The notes: a model not told the origin generated them from the letters alone. Shown: positions 48,807 to 58,268, numbered from the stretch's first letter. The stretch is 64,000 nt of DNA from Nostoc sp. NIES-3756 (GCF_001548375.1 NZ_AP017295.1:5713501-5777500); one strand, 5' to 3'. Numbers and translations: made by a program.

Positions 48807-51800
48807 ATGAATCATCCCCTGGTTCGTACTATCCTGCTAATTGATAAATGCGCTCAAGAGCGGGTAAAATTAACTCGCTATTTGCAGCAAGACAGTCTGT
48901 ATACTTATCAAATTGTAGAATTGACGACGGCAAAAGAAGCGTTAAATTGGTGCTACCAGAAAACACCAGATGTCATTTTGCTGAATTTTGCCGTATCTGA
49001 TGAGGATGGTTTAGTTATTCTAGAGCAATTATATTCACCTACAGAGGAGGAAAAGGCAGCACCTCTGTGTAATAACCAGATTGCCGTCATCTTACTAATA
49101 GAACCAGAAAATAAACATCTTGCTCTCCAGGCTATGAAAAGCGGTGTTCAAGATTATCTTATCAAAAATCAGATTACACCGGAAATTTTACAACACGTAG
49201 TTCATCATGCCATCGAACGGATGTATCTGATGCAAGAATTGGCAGAAACTAAGGCAGCTTTGCAAGAGAGTGAAGAACGTTGGCAGTTGGCGATAAATAG
49301 TAGCAATGATGGCATTTGGGACTGGAATGTTAAAACAAATCAGGTTTTTTTCTCGCCTCGCTGGAAGCAAATGCGGGGCTTTGCCGATGATGAAATTAGT
49401 TACAGGATAGAAGAATGGATCAGCCGGATTCATCTTGACGATCGCGATCGCATTATGACAGCTGTGAGTGACTATTTTAATCACAAAACACCCTTATTCC
49501 AAGAAGAATACCGAGTACAACACAAAAATGGCTCTTATTTGTGGATTTTAGATCGGGGTCAAGCTTTATGGGATGAGCTAGGTAATGTGGTACGGATGAG
49601 CCGTTTGGAAACGGATATTACCAAGCACAAACAAACTGAGGAAGAATTACGTAAGAGCGAACACCGCTATGCAACATTGACACAAGCAGCCCCAGTGGCA
49701 ATTTTTCGGCTTGACTTGGCAGGTAACTGTATCTATGTCAACGATCGCTGGAGTGAGATGACTGGTAAACCCATACAAGCAGCCTTAGGGCAAGGGTATC
49801 TATATAGCATACACCCCGAAGACCGCGATCGCCTTTTAAGCATGTGGTATGAAGTATGGGGGCAAAGAAAAACCTATCGAAACGAAGGCAGATTTCTCCG
49901 TGCAGATGGTAGCATTATTTGGTTCTACTTGCAGGTAATACCTGAAACAGACCCCAACAGTAACATTACTGGTTATGTCGGCACACTCACAGATATTAGC
50001 GAACAGCAAGCTGCACTGCGCGATCGCATAGAAGTTGAGGCACAGCTGCGCAAGATTTCTGAACGCCTCACCTTGGCTATCCGTTCAGGTGGTTTTGGTA
50101 TCTGGGAATACGATTGTATTCAAGGAAAACTCATCTGGGATGAACGAATGCACGAATTGTATGGTGTACATCCTGACGATTTTCAAGGTGATTTTAATGC
50201 TTGGTTTAACCTTGTACATCCAGATGATCAAGATCGCATCTGGACAATTATGGAAGAAGCTTTATACAACAACCAAGAATATAATACAGAGTTTCGCATC
50301 ATTCAACCAAGTGGCAAAATTTGTTTTATCAAAGCCTCTGGTCTTCTCAATCGTGATGAACAAGGCTTACCTTTATGGATGATTGGTATCAACATCGATA
50401 TTACAGAACGTAAACAAGCTGAAAAAGAACTGATCCGCAATCGAGATTTGCGAGAGGCAATTTTTAACGAATCTACTGATGCTCTGTTTTTGGTTGACCC
50501 AGTAACATTACTGACTTTAGACTGTAATCGTCGGGCAGTGGAACTATTCGAGGCAACTGACAAAGCCGAATTAATTGGTATTGAAGGTAAAATGCTCCAA
50601 CGTCGCCCTTTTACTAGCGATGAAATAGATGCCATTGTCGCCCAAATAAATAATCAAGGGTTTTGGAGTAAAGAAATTGAATATGTAACTCGTCAAGGCA
50701 AAGTATTCTGGGGAAACATAGCTGCTAAACCAATTACTATAGCTGGCCGTACCTTAAATTTAGTACGGGTAACAGATATTAATGAACGTAAACAAGCAGA
50801 AGAAGAACTTTGGCGCACAAACGAACAGCTTGTCAATACTAACGCCGAACTCGCCCGTGCCACTCGTCTAAAAGACGAATTTTTGGCAAATATGAGCCAC
50901 GAATTGCGCACACCCCTCAATGCCATTTTAGGTATGTCTGAAGGCTTTCTAGAAGGTGTGTTTGGCTCGATTAATCAAAAACAAGAAAAAGCGATCGCCA
51001 CCATCGAACGTAGTGGTAAACATCTCCTAGAACTAATCAATGACATCCTCGACTTATCCAAAATCGAGTCAGGCAAACTAGAACTACAAATCAGCAATGT
51101 TTCGGTCAGAAGCCTCTGTGATGCTAGCCTCACCTTCATCAAACAGATGGCCTTGAAAAAAAATATTTCCTTGCGAACAGACATTAGTTCTCATATTGGC
51201 ACTATCCAAGTAGATGATCGCCGTATGCGCCAAGTACTCATCAACCTCCTTAGCAATGCTGTCAAGTTCACCCCAGAAGGGGGAAGTGTCAATCTCCAGG
51301 TTTGGTTGGAGGAATTAGGGGGAGATGAGGGAGATGAGGGAGTAGGGGAAGATGAGGAGATTTATTACTCTGCACTGGCTGAACACTCCGCTTCTGCTAA
51401 CAGCACTCAGCACTCCCCACTCAGCACTCCCCACCTCTGCTTCTGCGTTATCGATACAGGCATCGGTATTCACCCAGAAGACATGAGCAAATTATTTCAA
51501 CCTTTTACCCAACTTGATAGCAGTCTTAACCGTAACTACACGGGTACAGGTTTAGGTCTAGCACTGGTAAAAAGGATTGTGTCTTTACATGGAGGAACAG
51601 TTTCAGTTAATAGTGAAGTTGGCAAAGGAAGTTGTTTCACTGTGCGCATTCCTTATTTAGTCGGGAATGAATCTCTGAATAGACCGATAATGGTTGCATC
51701 GCCCAGCTATCGTTTACCTGCCAAGAATGCTCCAGTTTTAATCATTGAAGATTCTGTTCCGGCTGCTGACCAAATCACTCGCTACCTAAGCGAAATGGAA

Positions 51801-52508
51801 ATGCAGTTTGTCGTTTATCCCAGAGGTGAAGGAGCTGTAGAGGAAGCTTTACGTCTCCAACCTGCTCTTATTATCCTTGATTTGCAGTTGCCTAACTTAT
51901 CAGGTTGGGATGTCCTGACTCAACTCAAGCTTAATTCTCACACTCAAGATATCCCAGTCATTATTACCTCAGTGGTTGATGAACCAATCAAGGGTTTAGC
52001 TCAAGGAGCGTTTGCTTATTTAGTAAAACCTATTAACCGTAGTCAGCTTCAAGCAACCTTAGACAGATTGCATCCTGACAATACAAGCTCTCTTGCTATG
52101 CCTGTAGTAGCAAAACCAGCTTTGAAATCACCTTTAATTTTACTGGCGGAAGATAACCAAGCAAATGTTGATACTATATCTGGGTATTTAGAAAGTCGAG
52201 GATATGAACTTATATTTGCAGAGAATGGAAAGCAAGCTATTGATGTTGCTAAAGAAAAATCCCCTGATTTAATTATTATGGATATTCAAATGCCGGGAAT
52301 GAACGGATTAGAAGCCATAGGTAGTTTGCGTCATGATCCGCAATTTGTAGATGTACCAATACTTGCCTTAACTGCACTAGCCATGACCAGCGATCGCGAT
52401 GCTTGTTTAGCAGCCGGAGCCAATGAATATTTAACTAAGCCGATAAAACTCAAACAACTTGTATTAACAATACAACAACTTTTAAATTTAAAATCTAAAA
52501 ATTTTTAA
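48807..52508 (+). CDS. Large hybrid sensor histidine kinase (REC-like, PAS repeats, kinase, two receivers)
   Basis: 1233 residues. The N-terminal receiver-like domain (1-125) has Asn60 at the phospho-acceptor position (VILLNFAVSDEDG), so it is probably not phosphorylated. Four PAS/PAC domains follow (about 150-650; GIWDWNVKTNQVFFSPRW, GIWEYDCIQGKLIWDERM), then HisKA with H698 in FLANMSHELRTPLNAILG. The HATPase (LINLLSNAVKFTPEGG, DTGIGI, GTGLGLALVKRI) is split by about 40 extra residues (837-876) of repeat-like sequence. Two C-terminal receivers have normal acceptors (LIILDLQLPNLSG and LIIMDIQMPGMNG). No membrane segment. The ligand is unknown. It is followed by a second kinase gene at 52598. 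Confidence 0.92.
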   Translation: MNHPLVRTILLIDKCAQERVKLTRYLQQDSLYTYQIVELTTAKEALNWCYQKTPDVILLNFAVSDEDGLVILEQLYSPTEEEKAAPLCNNQIAVILLIEPENKHLALQAMKSGVQDYLIKNQITPEILQHVVHHAIERMYLMQELAETKAALQESEERWQLAINSSNDGIWDWNVKTNQVFFSPRWKQMRGFADDEISYRIEEWISRIHLDDRDRIMTAVSDYFNHKTPLFQEEYRVQHKNGSYLWILDRGQALWDELGNVVRMSRLETDITKHKQTEEELRKSEHRYATLTQAAPVAIFRLDLAGNCIYVNDRWSEMTGKPIQAALGQGYLYSIHPEDRDRLLSMWYEVWGQRKTYRNEGRFLRADGSIIWFYLQVIPETDPNSNITGYVGTLTDISEQQAALRDRIEVEAQLRKISERLTLAIRSGGFGIWEYDCIQGKLIWDERMHELYGVHPDDFQGDFNAWFNLVHPDDQDRIWTIMEEALYNNQEYNTEFRIIQPSGKICFIKASGLLNRDEQGLPLWMIGINIDITERKQAEKELIRNRDLREAIFNESTDALFLVDPVTLLTLDCNRRAVELFEATDKAELIGIEGKMLQRRPFTSDEIDAIVAQINNQGFWSKEIEYVTRQGKVFWGNIAAKPITIAGRTLNLVRVTDINERKQAEEELWRTNEQLVNTNAELARATRLKDEFLANMSHELRTPLNAILGMSEGFLEGVFGSINQKQEKAIATIERSGKHLLELINDILDLSKIESGKLELQISNVSVRSLCDASLTFIKQMALKKNISLRTDISSHIGTIQVDDRRMRQVLINLLSNAVKFTPEGGSVNLQVWLEELGGDEGDEGVGEDEEIYYSALAEHSASANSTQHSPLSTPHLCFCVIDTGIGIHPEDMSKLFQPFTQLDSSLNRNYTGTGLGLALVKRIVSLHGGTVSVNSEVGKGSCFTVRIPYLVGNESLNRPIMVASPSYRLPAKNAPVLIIEDSVPAADQITRYLSEMEMQFVVYPRGEGAVEEALRLQPALIILDLQLPNLSGWDVLTQLKLNSHTQDIPVIITSVVDEPIKGLAQGAFAYLVKPINRSQLQATLDRLHPDNTSSLAMPVVAKPALKSPLILLAEDNQANVDTISGYLESRGYELIFAENGKQAIDVAKEKSPDLIIMDIQMPGMNGLEAIGSLRHDPQFVDVPILALTALAMTSDRDACLAAGANEYLTKPIKLKQLVLTIQQLLNLKSKNF
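51309..51432. repeat. Repeat-type sequence inserted in frame in a kinase ATP-binding domain
   Basis: GGGGGAGATGAGGGAGATGA and CACTCAGCACTCCCC units, typical of the intergenic repeats here, lie between VNLQVWLEE and LCFCVIDTGIGI of the HATPase domain. They code for about 40 residues rich in Gly, Asp, Glu, Ser. The frame is kept, and the loop falls just before the G1 box. Confidence 0.7.
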
Positions 52509-52584
52509 CAGTCAACAGTCAATAGTCAACACTGAACATAACCTGATAACTGATAGCTAATAACTGACAACTGACAACTGACAA
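52508..52584. repeat. Heptamer tandem repeat at a gene end
   Basis: CAGTCAA, TAACTGA and ACTGACA units run from the stop of the large kinase gene to 14 bp before the next kinase gene start at 52598. Confidence 0.85.
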
Positions 52585-52597
52585 GGGAAAATTTTTC

Positions 52598-53668
52598 ATG
52601 GAAACTCAGCCATCCATTTTAGTAGTTGATGATGAACCGGATAATTTTGATGTTATAGAAACACTGCTGGATGGCGAAAACTACCAGCTACATTATGCCC
52701 CTAGTGGTCAACAAGCGATCGCACGCCTTAATAGTTTTCAGCCAGATGTCATCCTCTTAGATGTAATGATGCCTAATTTAGATGGTATAGAAGTCTGCCG
52801 ACGCATCAAAGCTAACCCCCAATGGCAGGCAGTACCAATTATTATGGTGACGGCATTAACAGCAAAAGAAGACTTAGCTCGATGTATCGCCGCAGGAGCA
52901 GATGATTTTATTAGTAAGCCTGTCAACAGTGTCGAGTTAAGAGCTAGAGTTCATTCTATGTTGCGAATTAAGCAACAGTACGATAACTTACAAGCCTTAT
53001 TGAAATTGCAGGAAGACATGGTGAATATGATTGTCCATGACCTGCGAAATCCTCTAGCCAGTATTGTCTTGTCAACAGAAATTCTCAAGTTTCCTCACTT
53101 GCAACCAAATCAACAGCAACAAAAAATTGAGCAAATTGCGATCGCTACTCAACAACTGCAAACCTTGATTGATAGTCTATTAATCATGGCCAAGTTAGAA
53201 TCCGGTAAAATGGTGCTTAACCACACAGAAGTAGACCTCTGTGCGATTTGCGTATCAGCCTTAGTGGATATTGAGGAAATTGCGGCCCAAAGGAACCTTA
53301 CCCTTATCAGTGAACTACCTGAACCGGGTGGCATGGTTAAACTAGATGCAGCTATTTTCCGGCGCGTTCTGGATAACTTACTTTCCAATGCAATTAAATT
53401 TTCGTCAGCAAACGCAAAAGTGATTCTGAAAGCAGAGTACTTAGAAACAGGTGTAAAAGTGCAAGTTATTGATTCAGGTATGGGAATTGCTCAAGAATTA
53501 AAACAAAGCATTTTCGAGAAGTATGAAGTCGGCAATATAATATCAGAAGTATCTCAACTTGGTTTAGGGCTAGCATTTTGTAAAATGGCGATCGAAGCCC
53601 ATAACGGCACTATCACAGTTGAAGATAATCATCCCAAAGGCTCTATTTTTACCGTAAGTATTGCCTAA
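52598..53668 (+). CDS. Cytoplasmic hybrid histidine kinase (receiver plus HisKA-HATPase)
   Basis: 356 residues. The N-terminal receiver has VVDDEPDNF, acceptor Asp in DVILLDVMMPNLDG and FISKPV. The kinase part has HisKA with His in DMVNMIVHDLRNPLASIVLS, and HATPase motifs LDNLLSNAIKFSSANAKVIL, DSGMGIAQEL and LGLGLAFCKM. No membrane segment. In cyanobacteria, REC-first kinases often relay a signal from an upstream kinase; the large hybrid kinase directly before it (90 bp, same strand, heptamer array between) is the likely partner. Its own downstream regulator is not visible. Confidence 0.92.
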   Translation: METQPSILVVDDEPDNFDVIETLLDGENYQLHYAPSGQQAIARLNSFQPDVILLDVMMPNLDGIEVCRRIKANPQWQAVPIIMVTALTAKEDLARCIAAGADDFISKPVNSVELRARVHSMLRIKQQYDNLQALLKLQEDMVNMIVHDLRNPLASIVLSTEILKFPHLQPNQQQQKIEQIAIATQQLQTLIDSLLIMAKLESGKMVLNHTEVDLCAICVSALVDIEEIAAQRNLTLISELPEPGGMVKLDAAIFRRVLDNLLSNAIKFSSANAKVILKAEYLETGVKVQVIDSGMGIAQELKQSIFEKYEVGNIISEVSQLGLGLAFCKMAIEAHNGTITVEDNHPKGSIFTVSIA

Positions 53669-53754
53669 GAATAACCATTTTTATCTCAAATTAAAACAGA
53701 TAGATTGTTGAAAAAAAGTAAGCAGTTGTTAGCTAAATCCCAAACTATTACCAA

Positions 53755-54414
53755 TTACCAATTACTATTAACCTCCCGATTAATCCAAATACCCCTTAAT
53801 CCTGCGGCTTTAGCCCCCTGATAATCTTCTTCGATACTATCGCCAATATGCCATGCTTCTTCAGGAGAACAACTATGTTTTTCTAAAGCAACAGCAAAAA
53901 TTTTAGGATCAGGTTTTGCTGCCCCTACTTGAGTGGAAATAGTTACAGAAGAAAAGTAATGACTTAAGCCTAAACCCTGCAAAACTGAGTAAAGGCGGGA
54001 ATCAAAATTAGATAGCACACCCAATTCAATTCCTATATGTTGCCAGTTATTTAGAGATTGCACAACATCAGGATAGATTATCCAAGGTTCAGCAGTACCA
54101 AAATGAATATAAAGTTCACTAAAAAAACTAGAAAAATCAGAAAATTGCTGTATGACACCAGCAGTTTCAAACGTATTTAAGGCAATTTTACCCCACCATT
54201 CAAACTCACGCTGGGGTATATCTTCGATATCAGCATCGGGAAATATTGGTGGTGGAGATGCTTTAAAGCTTTGAATAAATGCTTTATCGACAATTTCCGG
54301 TGCAACTTCCACACCAAATTCTTGGGCTATTTGACTATAAACTTTACCGACACTACCCTTAACACCGAATAGTGTCCCCACCGCATCGACAAAAATAACT
54401 TTGGGCCTTTCCAT
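53755..54414 (-). CDS. HAD-superfamily hydrolase (subfamily IA)
   Basis: 219 residues from MERPKVIFVDAVGTLFGVKG. Motif I is VDAVGTLF, where the usual nucleophile DxDGTL is read as D-A-V-G-T-L. Motif II Ser/Thr is in GVLSNFDSRL, motif III Lys in GAAKPDPKIFAVALEK, and motif IV in HIGDSIEEDYQGAKAAGLRG. The second Asp of the DxD pair is replaced by Val, as in HAD dehalogenase-like enzymes, so a phosphatase activity is uncertain. Two more codons upstream (MTN) come from a heptamer array. Function unknown. Confidence 0.85.
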   Translation of the reverse strand: MERPKVIFVDAVGTLFGVKGSVGKVYSQIAQEFGVEVAPEIVDKAFIQSFKASPPPIFPDADIEDIPQREFEWWGKIALNTFETAGVIQQFSDFSSFFSELYIHFGTAEPWIIYPDVVQSLNNWQHIGIELGVLSNFDSRLYSVLQGLGLSHYFSSVTISTQVGAAKPDPKIFAVALEKHSCSPEEAWHIGDSIEEDYQGAKAAGLRGIWINREVNSNW

Positions 54415-54419
54415 ATTAG

Positions 54420-54540
54420 TCATTGGTCATTAGTCCATAGTGAGCCAGTCCTGTAGGCGGGTCTCCCGCCGTAGGGAACTGGCGTTCCCCGAAGGGGTTC
54501 TCGAAGAGTACCCGTAAGGGTCAACAGTCCATAGTCCAAA
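54420..54540. repeat. Heptamer units and a palindromic GC-rich repeat
   Basis: GTCATTGGTCATTAGTCCAT at the left is a heptamer array. From about 54449, GGCGGGTCTCCCGCC forms a 6-bp palindrome stem, and CGTTCCCCGAAGGGG with ACCCGTAAGGGT add two more small hairpins. Similar GC-rich blocks occur near 10040 and 13830. No gene. Confidence 0.7.
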
Positions 54541-54574
54541 GCTGTTCTCTGTTGTCTCCTCCATCTCCCAGTCC

Positions 54575-55804
54575 CTAGCCTCGATTACCGCTCTCATTCA
54601 CAGCATCAACTGCTGAGTAGATTGTTTCTATAATAGGACGTACAAGCCAGTTAAAACCGACTTTAAGCTGATGATCTAGGGTTGGTAGTCTATATAAGTA
54701 GGCAAGACGACGGGCAACATAAGCTAAAGAACCATCTAGTTTAATCCCCAAACCAGTCAAAGTAGCATTATCTTTACCTAATGCCATCATCTCCCCTGAT
54801 GATTGATAACGGAAAGGCAAGAGGGGACGTTGAGTAATGGTAGCCCAAATATTCCAAGCCGCATAGTCTGCTTGTTGAAAAGCAGCTTGTGCAGTCGCCG
54901 GTACTTGTTGACCTTCAGCATCACGACAGTCGGCTAAGTCTCCCAAAGCAAAAATCTCTGGATGGTCAAGGACTTGGAGAGTTGGCGTAGTAGTAATTTG
55001 ACTACGTTGGTTCTGTTTGAAGGGTAGGTTTTTGACTACGTTTGTTACCCTTGTTCCCACAGTCCAAATAACTAAATCTACGGGAATGGTATCTACTTGA
55101 TTTTTGTACTCTAGGGAGATAATATCCGCCCCTATTGCTTCAACTTTGGTTTCTAAATCAATGAACACACCCCTTGCATCTAGAGCTTTCTTGGCTGCTT
55201 CGCGGTTAAAATCTGGTGATGTGCGTAAAATTTGGTCACTAACTTCTATTAGGCGAAAGCGTCCTCTTTCCCCTAGTCTGTCAGCTAATTTACAGGCTAA
55301 CTCAACACCGCTATAACCAGCACCAACAATTGCTACACGAATTTTTTCTACATCTGACTCTTCCAATATACGCAGCCGTTCTTCTAAACGATAGGTATCA
55401 GCAAGGGTGCGGAAAGGATAAGCGTAGGATGTTGCACCAGGAACTAAATCTAGTGGTGTTTCTCCACCCAATGTTAAAACTAAGTGGTTATAAGGGATTT
55501 CTGGGCCATCTTGCAGTTGTACCCGTTGCTGTTCGATATCAATACCAGAGACAACTGCTTGATAAAAGCGTACACCCGTGCCTTCAAGCAGCTCAATAAA
55601 TGGGGGGGCAATTTCCCAAGTTTGTAATTCTCCGGTGAGTAATTCGTATAATAGCGGAGAAAATAGAAAGCGATCGCTCTGATCTACCAGTACAATTTCT
55701 GGTTTTTGTTGACTTTCCCAAGGTAATTGGCTTAAACGCAAAGCTGTGTAGAGACCACCAAAGCCTCCACCAAGGATTACAATTCTTGTAGTTTGTTCAG
55801 TCAT
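54575..55804 (-). CDS. Type II NAD(P)H:quinone oxidoreductase (NDH-2)
   Basis: 409 residues. Two dinucleotide folds are seen: FAD-binding ILGGGFGGLYTALRLSQLPW at the N-terminus, and NAD(P)H-binding VAIVGAGYSGVELACKLADR in the middle. The FAD C-motif LGDLADCRDAEGQ includes the acidic residue, and VPATAQAAFQQADYAAWN is the quinone-side block of NDH-2 proteins. It oxidises NAD(P)H and reduces plastoquinone without pumping protons. The C-terminal ~35 residues lack a clear membrane helix and probably bind the membrane by an amphipathic helix. The ndb paralogue cannot be told. Confidence 0.9.
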   Translation of the reverse strand: MTEQTTRIVILGGGFGGLYTALRLSQLPWESQQKPEIVLVDQSDRFLFSPLLYELLTGELQTWEIAPPFIELLEGTGVRFYQAVVSGIDIEQQRVQLQDGPEIPYNHLVLTLGGETPLDLVPGATSYAYPFRTLADTYRLEERLRILEESDVEKIRVAIVGAGYSGVELACKLADRLGERGRFRLIEVSDQILRTSPDFNREAAKKALDARGVFIDLETKVEAIGADIISLEYKNQVDTIPVDLVIWTVGTRVTNVVKNLPFKQNQRSQITTTPTLQVLDHPEIFALGDLADCRDAEGQQVPATAQAAFQQADYAAWNIWATITQRPLLPFRYQSSGEMMALGKDNATLTGLGIKLDGSLAYVARRLAYLYRLPTLDHQLKVGFNWLVRPIIETIYSAVDAVNESGNRG

Positions 55805-55845
55805 GGATTATATGGGATATTCCATCCCCGCAAGGCAACTAACTC

Positions 55846-56418
55846 TCAGTGTAATGATTTCTTGCCCTCAATGGCCATCAACCAGCAATCTGAATACTTT
55901 CCTTCGTGTAGTTCATGAGCGGGTAATAACCTAACTTTGGCAAACCCAACTTTCTCATAACAGCGAATAGCACGGGTATTTTCAACACGGGGATCAACCA
56001 CAACCTTATTAGCCAAAAATACTTCAAAAATATAGTTTACAGCCATTGTTAATACTTTTGTTCCAATGCCTCGATGCCAATAATTGGGTTCTCCAATAAA
56101 CAAATCAAACCCGTAGACATTATTAGTTTTTCCTAAACAATACTTTTGTTTATCTGCCTGTGGCAAGTCATCAAGCAAATAGTACTGTAAATAGCCAATT
56201 GTTATATTTTGAGAATATATAAAGCAAGGTTTGGTAGTATCATTTCCTCTAACCATCGGCTGATATGATTCGATAACCTTTGACAAATCAAAAGGATTAT
56301 CTCTACCTTCATAAAATTCTAAAACTCTCTCATCACTCAGCCATTTTGCCATTAACTGATAATTTTCTTGCTTGTCGTCCATCAGACGAATAGTAATTTC
56401 ATCTTTTTCAACTAGCAT
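55846..56418 (-). CDS. GNAT-family N-acetyltransferase, AAC(6')-like
   Basis: 190 residues from MLVEKDEITIRLMDDKQENY. ENYQLMAKWLSDERVLEFYE, GFDLFIGEPNYWHRGIGTKV and VVDPRVENTRAIRCYEKVGF match the aminoglycoside 6'-acetyltransferase-like branch, with the acetyl-CoA loop H-R-G-I-G-T. Whether the substrate is an antibiotic, a siderophore precursor or a protein is not visible. The frame extends 14 codons upstream through ATTACGA-repeat sequence (YYELRFF), which I exclude. The HEGKYSDCWLMAIEG end is complete. Confidence 0.85.
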   Translation of the reverse strand: MLVEKDEITIRLMDDKQENYQLMAKWLSDERVLEFYEGRDNPFDLSKVIESYQPMVRGNDTTKPCFIYSQNITIGYLQYYLLDDLPQADKQKYCLGKTNNVYGFDLFIGEPNYWHRGIGTKVLTMAVNYIFEVFLANKVVVDPRVENTRAIRCYEKVGFAKVRLLPAHELHEGKYSDCWLMAIEGKKSLH

Positions 56419-56510
56419 AAAAAATCGTAATTCGTAATATCTAGGTTTGTAACCACTCATTATAAAATCAGTGGTATTCCATTAATAGGAATGTCAACCC
56501 ATCTATAACT

Positions 56511-56560
56511 GAATTACGAATTACGTTAGCGTAGCGGGGCGTAGCCCATTACGAATTACG
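56511..56560. repeat. ATTACGA array interrupted by a GC-rich palindromic element
   Basis: GAATTACGAATTACG is followed by TTAGCGTAGCGGGGCGTAGC and then by more ATTACGA units. The GC-rich part appears inserted in the heptamer array, giving a nested arrangement. Confidence 0.75.
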
Positions 56561-56561
56561 T

Positions 56562-56807
56562 TTAGTTACCACCAGATGTGACAGCTTTATTGTGAATTGC
56601 TGTGTCTTTATCTTTTCTTTTCCATTGCCCCTCTTTTCCTGGTTCGTACTCCATTCGCACACTGTTCCAAGCCACATCACGCGCACCTTCTTCACTCATA
56701 CCGTCGCTTTGCGCTGCATTGAAAGCTGCAAGGAAAATATTCTGACCATGTTCTGGTAACTGGTCTCTAATTTCTTGGGGTAATTCATTTACTTGTTGAT
56801 AAGGCAT
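56562..56807 (-). CDS. ChaB-family protein
   Basis: 81 residues. MPYQQVNELPQEIRDQLPEH, GQNIFLAAFNAAQSDGMSEE and GARDVAWNSVRMEYEPGKEG are the ChaB blocks. ChaB was named as a regulator of the cation antiporter ChaA, but in most genomes the role is unknown; homologues also occur in phages. The protein is soluble and of usual length. It ends in a charged tail. A heptamer/palindrome repeat ends two bases past its stop. Confidence 0.9.
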   Translation of the reverse strand: MPYQQVNELPQEIRDQLPEHGQNIFLAAFNAAQSDGMSEEGARDVAWNSVRMEYEPGKEGQWKRKDKDTAIHNKAVTSGGN

Positions 56808-57209
56808 AAATCCACTCCAAATAGTCTATCTTTGGTTTATGCTAAAAGATGCGGTGATGAATTTACCTCTTTCTGTGAGCAGAGATATAAAATTACCATC
56901 CTTTTGGCTGAGTCCAATAATTTTATATAGTCTGCACATAATATTAAAAATAAGTAAATAACTTATTAATAAAGAGATTATGATCTTTGATTTTATATTG
57001 GTTCTAACTTTTCCATACAGCTATATATAAGTTGGTAATCAAAAATTACTTATAGGATTTTTTGTTAACAGAATAGAATGTTAAAATAATAAAATTATGT
57101 GATATGTTCGTAACTCTTTGTTAAGAATCATGTATCATCAAGAGGTGTATTCAGTGGACACTGACCAAAAAATAGACTCTTTAAAACTTGAAATAAATCT
57201 GCGTCTCCT
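56808..57209. other. AT-rich divergent spacer between chaB-like and J-domain genes
   Basis: No gene is visible. The sequence is very AT-rich. A possible short frame from the ATG at about 57130 (MYHQEVYSVDTDQKIDSLKL) runs into the J-domain gene in another frame; I do not support it. Promoters for both flanking genes should lie here. Confidence 0.45.
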
Positions 57210-58268
57210 ATGCCTCGCAAAACCTCATTCACCACAAGTGCTACTCACACAAAACCATTAGCTCTCTCTGAGCTACATATCCGCTTAGAAGGGTTAGAGA
57301 AAGAACACCAATCTTTACTTAAAAAAATTAAAAGAAAGCGAACTGAACTGAACAACTTTGTTGAAAGTATGCGTTCCTTAGCAACAGAAGTGTTTCAGAA
57401 AGCAACTCCCAGCTTTACAAAAATGTCAGAGCTAGATAAAGAAATTCATAATATGTTTGCTGAAATTTTTGCCAATAGAAAATTTGGTAAGCAAACTGAG
57501 AAAAAAGTAAAAGCAGTTTATCTGAATCTCCAGATGGCTGGAATCATTAGTCCTAAATTTGATGTAGAAGATGCCGACCAAGAACTAGATGATATGTTTG
57601 GCAATTTCCAGGAGGAGCCTGATTTTTCTCAAGAGAGAAATTCATACCATCATTACCGACAAACACAAGAAGACCCAGAATCTCCCTTCGGAACAAGAAC
57701 CGATGAATCTAGAAAAATCCGTCAAACATTTTTAAGATTAGCGGAAATTTTTCACCCTGATAAGGTCAAAGATAGCGAGACACAGATAAATCATACAGAA
57801 ATCATGAAAGAAATTAATAAAGCATATCAAGAAGGAGATTTAGCTAGACTATTGGAAATAGAACAAAAACATAAAGTAGGAGAATATATTGATAATAATA
57901 GTGAAGACGATTTAACTAGAAAGTGTAAGACACTAGAACAGCAAAATGAAATTTTATTAACTCAGTATGAAAATTTAAAACGAGAACTACGTTTAGTGAA
58001 GAATACACCAGAAGGTGCAATGGTTTCTGATTCGCGTAAAGCTACTAAAGTTGGTATTGACCCTATTGCTAAAATGGTAGAATCAATAGAGGTTCAAATT
58101 AATTTAGTTAGCGAAATTCGTGATTTTGTTGAGCGATTTAAAAATCAGAAAATAACTATTAAAGAGTTTCTTAATGGCCCGGAGAGCTTATATTCATTGA
58201 AACAGGAAATGATGGAAGACCTGCTTGAGCAGATGTTATCAGAATTAGATGGGATAGTTGTCTTCTAA
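57210..58268 (+). CDS. J-domain (DnaJ-like) protein with coiled coils
   Basis: 352 residues. A coiled coil at about 25-55 (LEGLEKEHQSLLKKIKRKRT) opens the protein. A J-domain-like region at about 168-220 has IRQTFLRLAEIFHPDKVKDS with the HPD motif and IMKEINKAYQEGDLARLLEI, the pattern of helices II-IV of J domains. A second coiled coil follows (about 230-262). The HPD motif implies stimulation of a DnaK/Hsp70. No zinc fingers or Gly/Phe region, so it is a type III (DnaJC-like) protein. The client is unknown. Confidence 0.8.
   Translation: MPRKTSFTTSATHTKPLALSELHIRLEGLEKEHQSLLKKIKRKRTELNNFVESMRSLATEVFQKATPSFTKMSELDKEIHNMFAEIFANRKFGKQTEKKVKAVYLNLQMAGIISPKFDVEDADQELDDMFGNFQEEPDFSQERNSYHHYRQTQEDPESPFGTRTDESRKIRQTFLRLAEIFHPDKVKDSETQINHTEIMKEINKAYQEGDLARLLEIEQKHKVGEYIDNNSEDDLTRKCKTLEQQNEILLTQYENLKRELRLVKNTPEGAMVSDSRKATKVGIDPIAKMVESIEVQINLVSEIRDFVERFKNQKITIKEFLNGPESLYSLKQEMMEDLLEQMLSELDGIVVF

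Noticed and set aside
57130..57260. Short frame before the J-domain gene (MYHQEVYSVDTDQ)
   Set aside because: It overlaps the start of the well-supported J-domain gene in another frame and has no ribosome site or family pattern.
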